64,000 bases of DNA, from NCBI GenBank assembly GCA_003212515.1, contig QCPL01000004.1, forward strand, positions 1 through 64,000. Direction: 5' to 3'. The stretch's first letter is position 1; every line of letters starts with the position of its first letter. The notes beneath the pieces are model-generated. The model had not been told where the DNA came from, searched no databases, and saw nothing but the letters and a program-made list of their open reading frames with translations. A program made the translations under genes and the position numbers. Below are positions 47,308-55,895 of the stretch, piece after piece. Source of the DNA: Prochlorococcus sp. AG-436-M02. GTDB lineage: Bacteria; Cyanobacteriota; Cyanobacteriia; PCC-6307; Cyanobiaceae.

Positions 47308-47854
47308 AATCATTCAGTTTCAAGCGCAATTCGTGAACAATTAATTGAGCTACTTCTTGAGGGGTTTCATTATCCACAATTATATTTAAATCAGATTCAG
47401 AGTAAAAACGATAACGGTCATTCATTAATTGCTCTAATGATGTACTCAGATCCCTCTTTTCTAATAGAGGGCGCTTATTTTCATCACTTTTTAATCTTTG
47501 AATTATACGATCTCTAATCGGGTTAATCCAAATCACAATTCCTTGGTGCAAAATACCCCAATTTTCAAAGCAAGTCACCACACCTCCTCCTGTAGCCACT
47601 ACGAGTGAATGTCTGGTTCCAATTTCTTTAAGAACCTGAGTTTCAATATGCCTGAAACTACTTTCTCCTTCTTCTTGAAAAATCTCTGCAATAGATAATT
47701 TTGTCACTTTCTCAATCAAATTATCCTGATCAACAAAACTATATCCCAATGATTTAGCAAGATATGGACCTGTCTGCGACTTCCCAGATCCCATTATGCC
47801 AACAAGATAAATAATTCGACCACGTAGAATTTTGCTTAGCTCATTAGAGTTCAT
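47297..47854 (-). CDS. aroK: Shikimate kinase
   Basis: Phosphorylates shikimate on the route to chorismate and aromatic amino acids. P-loop IYLVGIMGSGKSQTGPYLAK about 15 residues in, shikimate-binding FVDQDNLIEKV and VVATGGGVVTCFENW, and lid Arg residues in ENKRPLLEKRD. From the ATG at 47854 the protein has 185 residues; an AGGA lies 4 bases before it. In-frame ATGs at 47866 and 47929 are possible, but the latter would overlap the divergent PTPS gene by 10 bases. Confidence 0.93.
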   Translation of the reverse strand: MNSNELSKILRGRIIYLVGIMGSGKSQTGPYLAKSLGYSFVDQDNLIEKVTKLSIAEIFQEEGESSFRHIETQVLKEIGTRHSLVVATGGGVVTCFENWGILHQGIVIWINPIRDRIIQRLKSDENKRPLLEKRDLSTSLEQLMNDRYRFYSESDLNIIVDNETPQEVAQLIVHELRLKLNDSKD

Positions 47855-47919
47855 AGAATCCTGCATAAAACAGATGGGCGAAGAACTAATTACAATGATT
47901 TTTTTGATGTGAAAATGGA

Positions 47920-48828
47920 ATGAATACAATCACATCTGACAGCAAACATGGAAAAGGTCGACGTTGTGTAATTACCCGTCGAGCTTTATTCAGTGCCAGC
48001 CATAGATATTGGCTGCCGGAATTATCAGCTGATGATAATTCAAAATGGTTTGGCCCATGTGCAATCGCTCCAGGACATGGACATAACTACGAATTAATTG
48101 TCTCGATGGATGGGAAACTAGATGAAGATGGTATGGTCCTAAATCTTTCTGAAGTAAAACATGCCATCAAAGCAGAAGTAACCAATCAACTTGACTTTCG
48201 CTTCCTAAATGAAACATGGCCTGAATTTGACCTTAAAAAATCAGAAGGTTGCTTACCTACAACTGAAGCTTTAACGCGAGTAATATGGACAAGATTAGAA
48301 TCTCATCTACCACTAAAGTCTCTTAGGCTATATGAACAAAGCAACCTATGGGCCGACTACCTTGGAGAAGATATGGAAGCTTTTCTAACAATTAGAAGCC
48401 ACTTTGCAGCAGCTCACCGTTTAGCTAGAGAAGAGCTATCTCAAGAAGAGAATGAATTAATCTATGGAAAATGTGCAAGAACTCATGGTCATGGCCATAA
48501 CTATCTTCTTGACATTACTGTGAGAGGAAACATTCATTCCCGGAGTGGAATGATTTGCGATCTTAGTGCTCTACAGAAATTAGTTGATGAAATCATAATT
48601 GAACCATTTGATCATACTTTTCTAAATAAAGACATCAAACATTTTTCTAGTTGTGTACCTACAGCAGAGAATATTGCTCTTCATATAGCAGATAAATTAG
48701 ATGAACCAATCAAAAAAATAGGTGCAAGCCTGCACAAAATTCGGCTTCAAGAAAGTCCAAATAATGCTGCAGAAATTTATGCTGATACTCACGACGTCAA
48801 AGATTTGGAAATAAATAAATCTATATAA
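47920..48828 (+). CDS. Tandem two-domain 6-pyruvoyl-tetrahydropterin synthase family protein
   Basis: Two PTPS/QueD-type domains in one chain of 302 residues. Domain 1 (about 15-145) has zinc ligands H28 (FSASHRYW) and H53/H55 (PGHGHNYEL), catalytic Cys C47 and a Glu in LRLYEQ (E139). Domain 2 (about 155-290) has H166, C185, H191/H193 and D231-H232 in EPFDHTFLN. In domain 1 the matching Asp-His pair reads D92-F93 (LDFRFLN), so the catalytic His is lost. PTPS makes 6-pyruvoyl-tetrahydropterin from dihydroneopterin triphosphate; QueD makes 6-carboxy-tetrahydropterin. Which applies cannot be decided here. ATG at 47920; the reductase gene follows after 3 bases. Confidence 0.9.
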   Translation: MNTITSDSKHGKGRRCVITRRALFSASHRYWLPELSADDNSKWFGPCAIAPGHGHNYELIVSMDGKLDEDGMVLNLSEVKHAIKAEVTNQLDFRFLNETWPEFDLKKSEGCLPTTEALTRVIWTRLESHLPLKSLRLYEQSNLWADYLGEDMEAFLTIRSHFAAAHRLAREELSQEENELIYGKCARTHGHGHNYLLDITVRGNIHSRSGMICDLSALQKLVDEIIIEPFDHTFLNKDIKHFSSCVPTAENIALHIADKLDEPIKKIGASLHKIRLQESPNNAAEIYADTHDVKDLEINKSI

Positions 48829-48831
48829 AAA

Positions 48832-49503
48832 TTGATAAATCTACCATTGGTTCGTTTAGTAATAGCTGTCAGCTTAGATGGGCGTATTGCTTTTTCATCC
48901 GACGTGAAAGCTAATCTAGGTGGCTCGGCTGATCGCAAAGTATTAGAAGAATCATTAGCATGGGCTGATGCAACATTAATGGGAAGAAGAACATTAAGTA
49001 TTCACCAAAATACATGCTTAATTCATAGCAAAAAGTTAATTAATCAACGAAGAAAAGACGGCAAACAAGATCAACCCATTTCTATAATAGTTAGCAGAAA
49101 AAGTTCATTTAAAAGTAATTGGGAATTTTTCAAACAACCTATTCAAAAATGGCTTTTAAGTCCAAAAGAAAGCTCAACAAAAACATTAGATTATTTTAAT
49201 CATCAGTTAAGAATGAGAGAAACATGGGAAGAAAACCTTAATATTTTGAACAAAAAAGGTTTTTCTAAAATCGCTCTTCTTGGAGGAGCTAAGCTAGTCA
49301 CATCACTTTTATTAGAAGATAAGATTGATGAGCTTTACTTAACTTTCGTACCTAGAATCCTAACAGGAGAATATACTTGGACAGCGTTAAAGGTGGGCCA
49401 TTTACCAATTGAATTAACTAAATCTAATGCTTGGAAATTAGAAGCTATGCAAAGTATTGGAGGAAATGAAGTGTTACTTAAATACTTAAGAAATAGATTT
49501 TGA
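48832..49503 (+). CDS. RibD C-terminal-domain-like reductase (DHFR-type fold)
   Basis: 223 residues matching the RibD_C/dihydrofolate-reductase-like fold: LPLVRLVIAVSLDGRIAFSS at the start, ADATLMGRRTLSIHQNTCLI for the NADPH-binding turn, ISIIVSRKSSF, and GFSKIALLGGAKLVTSLLLE near residue 142. In RibD this domain reduces a pyrimidine-ribosyl intermediate of flavin synthesis; here it stands alone without a deaminase domain, so the substrate may be another pterin or pyrimidine. Start is a TTG at 48832, three bases after the PTPS stop, suggesting one operon and possibly one pathway. The stop overlaps the next gene as TTGA. Confidence 0.82.
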   Translation: MINLPLVRLVIAVSLDGRIAFSSDVKANLGGSADRKVLEESLAWADATLMGRRTLSIHQNTCLIHSKKLINQRRKDGKQDQPISIIVSRKSSFKSNWEFFKQPIQKWLLSPKESSTKTLDYFNHQLRMRETWEENLNILNKKGFSKIALLGGAKLVTSLLLEDKIDELYLTFVPRILTGEYTWTALKVGHLPIELTKSNAWKLEAMQSIGGNEVLLKYLRNRF

Positions 49504-50660
49504 AAGATCAAATTAATGCTTTCTGGCATCAATCAATTAGCGAAATATCAGAAAAGAAATGGAATAATCTTGTAAATAACAATTCTAGTCCTTTTTATAA
49601 ATGGAGTTGGTTATTTGCTCTCGAAAAATCGGAAAGTATTTCCAGAAAATATGGCTGGCAAGCTTTACATTTAACACTATGGGAAAATGATAGATTGATC
49701 GCTATAGCGCCTCTATATTTAAAAAATCATAGCTATGGAGAATTTATATTTGATCAACAATTTTTAAGACTATCAATACAATTAGGGCTCCAATATTACC
49801 CAAAGCTCATTGGCATGAGTCCACTAAGTCCAGTAGAAGGTTATCGATTTTTTATAGAAAAAGATAAAAATGAGGAAGAAATAACAGCTTTGATTCTTAA
49901 TATTATTGAAGACTTCGCAATTAAAAATGGGATTCTAAGCTGTAATTTCCTATATGTTGATCCAATCTGGAAAAAGTATTGTAGCTCTCAAGATTACTTG
50001 GAGTGGACCAATAGGCTAAGCCTATGGACTTCAACAGGAGAGAATAATTTTGAAGAGTACCTTAAAAGATTTAACTCTAATCAACGAAGAAATATCAAAA
50101 GAGAAAGGAAGTCTATTCAAAAAGCTAATCTAATAATTTCGATCTTCCATAATGATGATATTGATCTAGAGCTACTTCAAATAATGCACAGGTTTTATGA
50201 AAACCATTGCTCAAGATGGGGAGAATGGGGAAGCAAATATTTAACAAGCAAATTCTTTGAACAATTAAATAATGAAGATATTAAAAAAAACCTTGTCTTG
50301 TTCAATGCCCATAGAGGCAACCCTAAAGAACCAGTAGCAATGTCTCTTTGTCTTACAAATGGCAGAAAATTGTGGGGTAGATACTGGGGTAGCCAAGAAG
50401 AGATAGCAAACCTTCATTTTGAACTTTGCTATTATTCACCACTTGCCTGGGCAATTGAAAAAGGTATAAAGCAGTTTGATCCAGGTGCAGGTGGTAAACA
50501 TAAACTTAGAAGAGGTTTTAAAGCAGTTCCTTGCCACAGCTTACATCGCTGGTACAACACGAATATGAACAGTATAATTAAACCATATCTACCAAATATA
50601 AATAGATTAACTATTGAAGAAATCAATACTTCAAACAATGAAGCTCCTTTTAAAGTTTAG
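49500..50660 (+). CDS. FemAB/GNAT-like protein (DUF482, peptidogalycan family)
   Basis: 386 residues of the FemAB-like DUF482 family: LRFNSNQ-type sequence FEEYLKRFNSNQRRNIKRER near residue 185, then LWGRYWGSQEEIANLHFELC near 289, and IKQFDPGAGGKHKLRRGFKA near 322. The last is a family hallmark (FDPGAQGEHK in others). These acyltransferase-fold proteins are proposed to modify peptidoglycan or amino-acid derivatives; no reaction is established. Start is a TTG at 49500 overlapping the reductase stop. Confidence 0.83.
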   Translation: MKDQINAFWHQSISEISEKKWNNLVNNNSSPFYKWSWLFALEKSESISRKYGWQALHLTLWENDRLIAIAPLYLKNHSYGEFIFDQQFLRLSIQLGLQYYPKLIGMSPLSPVEGYRFFIEKDKNEEEITALILNIIEDFAIKNGILSCNFLYVDPIWKKYCSSQDYLEWTNRLSLWTSTGENNFEEYLKRFNSNQRRNIKRERKSIQKANLIISIFHNDDIDLELLQIMHRFYENHCSRWGEWGSKYLTSKFFEQLNNEDIKKNLVLFNAHRGNPKEPVAMSLCLTNGRKLWGRYWGSQEEIANLHFELCYYSPLAWAIEKGIKQFDPGAGGKHKLRRGFKAVPCHSLHRWYNTNMNSIIKPYLPNINRLTIEEINTSNNEAPFKV

Positions 50661-50693
50661 TTAATATCTATATAATAAATTTAAATTTTAGAA

Positions 50694-50918
50694 ATGGAAG
50701 AGCAAGGTATTAAGAAAATACAGAAGAAGCAAAAGCCTAATGATTCATTAAAAAAAAATATCTTAGCTTATGATGATGAAAAGCAAACTTTATTTAGATT
50801 TTTTGGCATTGAACTTACTGCCCCAAAGGGATTAAAAAATCCAAGGATTGTATATATCTCATTCATTTTGATAAACTGTATTCTTCTAATAATTTTAAAG
50901 AATTTAATTTTTAATTAA
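50694..50918 (+). CDS. Small membrane protein of unknown function
   Basis: 74 residues: a basic N-terminus (about 1-22, Lys/Gln-rich), an amphipathic middle (KQTLFRFFGIELTAPKGLKN) and one C-terminal membrane helix (RIVYISFILINCILLIILKN). The middle part looks like a conserved cyanobacterial motif, but I cannot name a family. ATG at 50694, 33 bases after the FemAB-like gene. Composition is like its neighbours. Confidence 0.6.
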   Translation: MEEQGIKKIQKKQKPNDSLKKNILAYDDEKQTLFRFFGIELTAPKGLKNPRIVYISFILINCILLIILKNLIFN

Positions 50919-50961
50919 TGCAAATTTAAAACTTTTAGATTCATCAGAAAAATCAAGATAT

Positions 50962-50996
50962 TTATTAGGAACAACTAATTAAAATCTTCCTAATAA
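50962..50996. repeat. 10-bp perfect inverted repeat, possible hairpin
   Basis: TTATTAGGAA at 50962-50971 pairs exactly with TTCCTAATAA at 50987-50996 around a 15-base AT-rich loop. It lies 44 bases after the small membrane protein gene. No T-tract follows, so it is not a clear terminator; a role in mRNA 3'-end stability is possible. Confidence 0.5.
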
Positions 50997-51087
50997 TCCA
51001 ACTTTTGAAATGATTTTGCCAAGCAGGATTATTTCTTTTCAAAAACCACCACTTGTCTAAAGATACTCGCATTTGTAACTTAAAAAC

Positions 51088-51489
51088 ATGACTAGAGACA
51101 TTTCAAAAGAAGAAAAGGAAATACTTTCCAAGCATATTGACGAGAGTTACTCTTCAAGGAATATTGATTTGGACCCTAAAGGGTATTTTTTAATTAGAAT
51201 CAACCAAGAGAAAAATGAGTTAATCGTTGAGCATTTTAGTAACCATATAGATGAGGAGGGAATAGCGAGAGACCCCAAAACTGGACAGATCCTCAAATGT
51301 AAAAATCAAAAGCAGAGAGTTCCTGTTAATGTCTTTAAAGGAAAAACAGCAAAAGAAATGGGAATAAAATTAACTGAAGGAAATGGACCATACCTAATTA
51401 GCAAGCTTGACCATGCTCTGTACCTTGGGAGAGAGCTTCAAAAAGCTGAATACTGTTTAATCAATGGAAAGCAATACATTCAAGACTAA
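51088..51489 (+). CDS. DUF4346 family protein
   Basis: 133-residue soluble protein with the DUF4346 pattern of cyanobacteria: IDLDPKGYFLIRINQEKNEL, then EHFSNHIDEEGIARDPKTGQ, NVFKGKTAKEMGIKL, and the C-terminal SKLDHALYLGRELQKAEYCL. In some phyla this domain follows a dihydropteroate-synthase-like domain; here it stands alone. Function unknown. ATG at 51088; a 169-base gap precedes it and petL follows after 73 bases. Confidence 0.78.
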   Translation: MTRDISKEEKEILSKHIDESYSSRNIDLDPKGYFLIRINQEKNELIVEHFSNHIDEEGIARDPKTGQILKCKNQKQRVPVNVFKGKTAKEMGIKLTEGNGPYLISKLDHALYLGRELQKAEYCLINGKQYIQD

Positions 51490-51562
51490 ATTAAAAAAAC
51501 AAACAGGATTACCACAAAAGGCACCTAAATCTGTTGTAATAAGCTGATACTGCGCTTAGAAA

Positions 51563-51655
51563 ATGGGAATTTTGTTTTACTTTGGACTTGTTGGGTTAGG
51601 ACTAGGTGCTGCATTTGCAATAAGCAAAGTTTTAAAAGCTATTAAATTGATTTAG
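51563..51655 (+). CDS. petL: Cytochrome b6-f complex subunit 6 (PetL)
   Basis: A 30-residue single-helix membrane protein, MGILFYFGLVGLGLGAAFAI then SKVLKAIKLI. The YFG start of the helix and the KAIKLI ending match plastid and cyanobacterial PetL, which stabilises the b6-f dimer. It is too short for most gene callers. It sits between the DUF4346 gene and the convergent rimO. The identification rests on length, a single helix and end motifs. Confidence 0.7.
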   Translation: MGILFYFGLVGLGLGAAFAISKVLKAIKLI

Positions 51656-51724
51656 CAACTTGTCTTAAAAGGAAAGATTCATTGTGATGAGTAAGGAATC
51701 ATCAAAAGCAAGATGAAAGGATTT

Positions 51725-53176
51725 TTATAAGACGTTTCTTCTTAGAGATTGAACCATTTCATTTAGACAAATAGGTTCTCCAGTCAAATCATATAAATCT
51801 GAACCAGTAAGTAAAACAGGTATCATCATTCCTGGCCTTAATTGATCTTCATCTAATCCTAATGAAATCCTTACTGTTCCATCAACTTCAGGAGCAAACC
51901 GGGAACATCTACCTATCATCTCTGAAGTTTCAGGATCCCTCCTTTCAAGTAATACATCTACAGTACGTCCAACCCAACTTTGATTTTTCATAGCAGCAAT
52001 TGGCTGCTGAATAGAAATTATTTTATCTTTTCTTGCCTGAGCAACATTGAAAGGAATTTGATCATCTAATTTTGCCGCCTTAGTTCCATCTTCAGAAGAA
52101 AAAGTAAAAACTCCAACATGATCAAATTGCTGCTCTTGAACAAAAGAAACTAGATGATTAAAGTGTGATTCTGTTTCACCAGGGAATCCAACTATCAAAG
52201 ATGTTCTAAAGATTGCATCTGGTATTTGCTCTCTAATGCTATTCAACAAATTTTTATTCAAATTAGACTGCCAAGGTCGATTCATTGCCCGAAGTACATC
52301 AGGATGACTGTGTTGTAAAGGTAAATCAAAATAGGGAAGTATATTTGAAATATCCTTAAAAACATTAATTAGATCTGGAGTCAAACCAGTAGGGTAAGCA
52401 TAATGTACTCTTATCCAAGGAATCTCGACATCACCTAAAGCTTTTAGAAGTTCTCCAAGAGACGGACGACCATAAAGATCTAAACCATAGTTAGTAGTTA
52501 TTTGGCTAATCAAAATTAATTCTTTAACGCCTTGTTTTGCTAACTGATTAGCTTCTAAAACAATGGATTCAATCGTTCTACTGCGTTGCTTTCCCCTTAA
52601 TTTAGGAATAATACAAAAGGCACAATTGTAATCACACCCTTCTGCAACCTTTAAATATGCAACAGAGTCACCAGTTGTTCTAAAGCGAGGGAGTTTCTCA
52701 TCACCAACAAATTCAGGCACTTTAGAAACTTGATTAACTATTTCTCCTTGTTCTATTCGCTTCAAAACTTTCAAAATATGTTGATAATCTCCAGTACCAA
52801 CAATTGCTTTAGCCTCTGGAATTGACTGCAATAACTCATCTTGAAAATGTTGTGCAAGGCAGCCAGCAATAATAAGTTCTTTTCCTTCTTCTGCTAAACC
52901 AATTAATGCCCTTACGGACTCTTCTCGTGCTTGCTGAATAAAGCTGCAGGTATTAACAACTACAAGGGATGCATCAGAAGGATTAGAACTTACAAGATAT
53001 CCTCCTTCATCCAATAAACCCATCATATGTTCAGTATCCACAAGATTCTTTTCACATCCCAAATGGACAAAAGCAACAATTGGTTTTTCTTCTGAATAAC
53101 AAGCTGAATTGTCTATGATTCTTGATTGAATTAATATCCAATCATTATTGAAAACCAATTTAAAATCAATAATCAA
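51725..53176 (-). CDS. rimO: Ribosomal protein S12 methylthiotransferase RimO
   Basis: Radical SAM enzyme that adds a methylthio group to Asp89 of S12. The N-terminal UPF0004 domain starts [20 protein letters not shown] with further cysteines in [10 protein letters not shown] and IIAGCLAQ; the radical SAM cluster is [20 protein letters not shown] near residue 177; a TRAM domain ends the protein. CEKNLVD and the [11 protein letters not shown] form indicate RimO rather than MiaB. From the TTG at 53176 the protein has 483 residues with about 33 before the usual start; another TTG at 53158 is possible and no ATG is available. Confidence 0.92.
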   Translation of the reverse strand: MIIDFKLVFNNDWILIQSRIIDNSACYSEEKPIVAFVHLGCEKNLVDTEHMMGLLDEGGYLVSSNPSDASLVVVNTCSFIQQAREESVRALIGLAEEGKELIIAGCLAQHFQDELLQSIPEAKAIVGTGDYQHILKVLKRIEQGEIVNQVSKVPEFVGDEKLPRFRTTGDSVAYLKVAEGCDYNCAFCIIPKLRGKQRSRTIESIVLEANQLAKQGVKELILISQITTNYGLDLYGRPSLGELLKALGDVEIPWIRVHYAYPTGLTPDLINVFKDISNILPYFDLPLQHSHPDVLRAMNRPWQSNLNKNLLNSIREQIPDAIFRTSLIVGFPGETESHFNHLVSFVQEQQFDHVGVFTFSSEDGTKAAKLDDQIPFNVAQARKDKIISIQQPIAAMKNQSWVGRTVDVLLERRDPETSEMIGRCSRFAPEVDGTVRISLGLDEDQLRPGMMIPVLLTGSDLYDLTGEPICLNEMVQSLRRNVL

Positions 53177-53259
53177 AAAGAAATTATGACTGTATTAACT
53201 CAAAACAAAAGACGATTTTGTTAAAAGCTGTAAGAATCAAGAAATCAGTGAACTAACAA

Positions 53260-54201
53260 ATGGGGAAAACTCGCCTGAAAAGTCGAAGAAGACAAGAGCA
53301 AGGATCAAAATTAGCAAGGATTTTTATAGGGATCCTTGGAACTATAGGCGTTATAGATACTGGATCAATAACCATTCAAAGATGGGGATGGATTAGCTCC
53401 ATTTCTTGCCCAGGAGGAAACGAGGGTTGTGACAAAGTTCTAAATAGTCCATGGGGCACAGTCTTTGAATTCAATGGCCATGCAATTCCACTATCATTAA
53501 TTGGATTTTTAAGCTATTTCTTAATTGTTTTTCTATCAATAATACCTTTTCTACCTTGGTTAAATAGAAGTTCAATAGAATTGTCCAGAAGAGCTTGGTG
53601 GGGATTATTTATAATCTCAAATTGCATGACTATATTTAGCTTTGTTCTTATGGGAATAATGATTTTTAAAATCGAAGAAATATGTTTTTTCTGCATTATT
53701 TCCGCATTATTGTCAACATCTATATTAACTTTAACAATAATTGGTGGAGGATGGGAAGAAAGGCGAGATTTGATTTTCAGAGGTCTTATAATTAGTTCTA
53801 TTATTTTATTAAGTAGTTTAATCTGGTCTTCCTATGTTGACAAAGATAAGAGTAACTTAACATCAAATCTTAAAGGAACAGCACCAATTGTTTCTTCAAA
53901 AAGTAGTAATTCAGCAACTGAACTAGCAGAGCATCTAAGCCAGATTGGTGCAGTACAATATTCTGCTTATTGGTGCCCGCATTGTCATGATCAAAAAGAA
54001 CTTTTTGGAAAAGAAGCTTCCTTAAAATTAACTATTGTAGAATGTGCAGAAGATGGAAAGAATAGCAAGTCAGAGCTCTGCGAGTCAAAAGGTATTACGG
54101 GGTTCCCATCATGGGAAATAAATGGAGAAATTAAATCAGGGGTAAAAAGTCTTAACGAGTTAGCTGAGTGGAGTAATTACAAAGGGTCTAGAAATTTCTA
54201 A
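53260..54201 (+). CDS. VKOR-thioredoxin fusion, disulphide-bond-forming protein
   Basis: Bacterial homologue of vitamin K epoxide reductase fused to a Trx domain. Loop cysteines C50 and C57 (SCPGGNEGCDKV), conserved Ser/Gly loop, a CFFC quinone-side motif in EEICFFCIISALLST near residue 143, then a thioredoxin-like domain with YWCPHCHDQKELFG near 239. Four or five membrane helices. It oxidises protein thiols in the lumen/periplasm and passes electrons to quinone, in place of DsbA/DsbB. 313 residues, ATG at 53260. Confidence 0.92.
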   Translation: MGKTRLKSRRRQEQGSKLARIFIGILGTIGVIDTGSITIQRWGWISSISCPGGNEGCDKVLNSPWGTVFEFNGHAIPLSLIGFLSYFLIVFLSIIPFLPWLNRSSIELSRRAWWGLFIISNCMTIFSFVLMGIMIFKIEEICFFCIISALLSTSILTLTIIGGGWEERRDLIFRGLIISSIILLSSLIWSSYVDKDKSNLTSNLKGTAPIVSSKSSNSATELAEHLSQIGAVQYSAYWCPHCHDQKELFGKEASLKLTIVECAEDGKNSKSELCESKGITGFPSWEINGEIKSGVKSLNELAEWSNYKGSRNF

Positions 54202-54209
54202 TTTTTTAT

Positions 54210-55877
54210 TCATCTAACCGCTCTTGTCTTAATACTGTTTCCTTTACTCTGAATAGAATGACATTGCCAATATGGAACTGAAGATGGTGCATCTAATCTA
54301 AAATGTCCACCTCTACTTTCCTTTCTAAATAAACAAGCATTTATAGTTAATGAGCTAGTTAATAGACGATGGCTTAAATCAAGCATTAGATTTAAATTTT
54401 TTCTTGTACTTTCATTGAAGTAATTGCACTTATCAATGTCTTGATGATGCACTAAATATAACAAAGGGTGCTTGGATAAAGATTCAAAATTAGTTCTTAT
54501 ACATTTCAAGGCAGATTCCATTCCTTTAGCGGTGCGTTTTACCCCTAACTCTCTCCAAAACAACTTCCTTAATTCCTCAATAGATGTCCTCAAGTCTTGT
54601 TCATCTACCAAGTCATATAAAGGATTGGAACAATCAACTGGAAAGCATTTATTGGTAAATTCAGGCTTAGAAGAAAAGTCTAGAAGCTCAATTTCTGACA
54701 TTTGTCCTGCAAAGACAAGGCATTCCAATAGGGAATTACTTGCCAACCTATTTGCACCATGAACCCCAGTGCAAGCAACTTCGCCTACTGCATATAATCC
54801 AGGTACATTAGTTGCAGCTTGCAAATTGGTTGCGACTCCTCCCATCCAATAATGTGCAGCTGGTGCTACAGGGATCAAACTGTTCAAAGGATCAATCCCC
54901 AGGTCTCGACATTGTTGAATAATCCAAGGAAAGCGTGCTTCAAGTATTTGAGAAGGAATTCTCATTAAATCAAGTCCGACATGTTTGACACCTTGAACTT
55001 GCATTGAATGAACAAGTGCTCTACTCACTTGATCTCTAACTGCAAGATCTCTTTTGGATAAATGCGCTACAGGACTATTGCCATAACAATCAACTAAGAC
55101 TGCTCCTTCTCCTCGGACAGCTTCAGAGATTAAAAAAGAAGGGGCCCCTTTAAGTTTGAGAGCAGTTGGATGAAATTGAAAAAATTCAATATCTTCTATT
55201 GAAGCCCCAGCTTTCCAAGCTAATGCCAGGCCTTCTCCAGAAGCCTGAGCAGGATTGGTAGTGTTAACAAATAAATGACCTCCTCCTCCGGAAGCTAAAA
55301 CTACTGCTCTTGAAGGAATCCAGTAGAGAAATCGTCCATCTAATACTTGAACTCCGCAGCAGCAATTATTCTTTACCCACAGTTGGGTCACCCTGACACC
55401 TCTCCTATGCAAAACATTCTGCCTTTTCTCTACTTGATCTCTCAGTATGTCAACCAAGGCCCTTCCAGTTCGATCTTGAACATGCAAAACACGTCTAAAA
55501 CTATGCGCAGCCTCTAAAGTTGTAGAAAGCCCATTTAAATCTCGATCAAACTCCATTCCTAGCTTTTGGAGTCTTTCAACACATTTGGGAGCTTTTCTCA
55601 CCAACATTTGCACTGCATCTGCATCACATAAACCTGCTCCTGCGCGCAGAGTGTCTTGCTCATGGCTTTGCAAACTATCTTCTTTGCGAGTCACTGCAGC
55701 AATACCACCCTGAGCCCATCGACTTGCAGAACGTTTGCTTTTATTGCGATTAACAAGTAATACCTTTAATTGAGAAGGTAGCTCCAAGCAGGTCATTAAT
55801 CCCGCTGCCCCTGCACCTATAACTACTACATCCCAAGATTCAACAGAAATAGGATTTAAATCAATTGCAGGATCCAT
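54210..55877 (-). CDS. nadB: L-aspartate oxidase
   Basis: First enzyme of de novo NAD synthesis, oxidising Asp to iminoaspartate with FAD. FAD motif VVVIGAGAAGLMTCLELPSQ near residue 18, SRWAQGGIAAVTRKEDS near 50, EFFQFHPTALKLKGAPSFLI near 237 and GVHGANRLASNSLLECLVFA near 371. The last two resemble the succinate dehydrogenase flavoprotein family, but the Glu and lack of an anchor gene fit NadB. 555 residues, ATG at 55877, 18 bases after the DUF3120 gene. nadA and nadC are not visible here. Confidence 0.93.
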   Translation of the reverse strand: MDPAIDLNPISVESWDVVVIGAGAAGLMTCLELPSQLKVLLVNRNKSKRSASRWAQGGIAAVTRKEDSLQSHEQDTLRAGAGLCDADAVQMLVRKAPKCVERLQKLGMEFDRDLNGLSTTLEAAHSFRRVLHVQDRTGRALVDILRDQVEKRQNVLHRRGVRVTQLWVKNNCCCGVQVLDGRFLYWIPSRAVVLASGGGGHLFVNTTNPAQASGEGLALAWKAGASIEDIEFFQFHPTALKLKGAPSFLISEAVRGEGAVLVDCYGNSPVAHLSKRDLAVRDQVSRALVHSMQVQGVKHVGLDLMRIPSQILEARFPWIIQQCRDLGIDPLNSLIPVAPAAHYWMGGVATNLQAATNVPGLYAVGEVACTGVHGANRLASNSLLECLVFAGQMSEIELLDFSSKPEFTNKCFPVDCSNPLYDLVDEQDLRTSIEELRKLFWRELGVKRTAKGMESALKCIRTNFESLSKHPLLYLVHHQDIDKCNYFNESTRKNLNLMLDLSHRLLTSSLTINACLFRKESRGGHFRLDAPSSVPYWQCHSIQSKGNSIKTRAVR

Positions 55878-55895
55878 ACAAATTATTAATTCCTC

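Noticed and set aside
47855-47929. Longer aroK starting at 47929
   Set aside because: The added 25 residues are hydrophobic and unlike shikimate kinase, and would overlap the divergent PTPS start.
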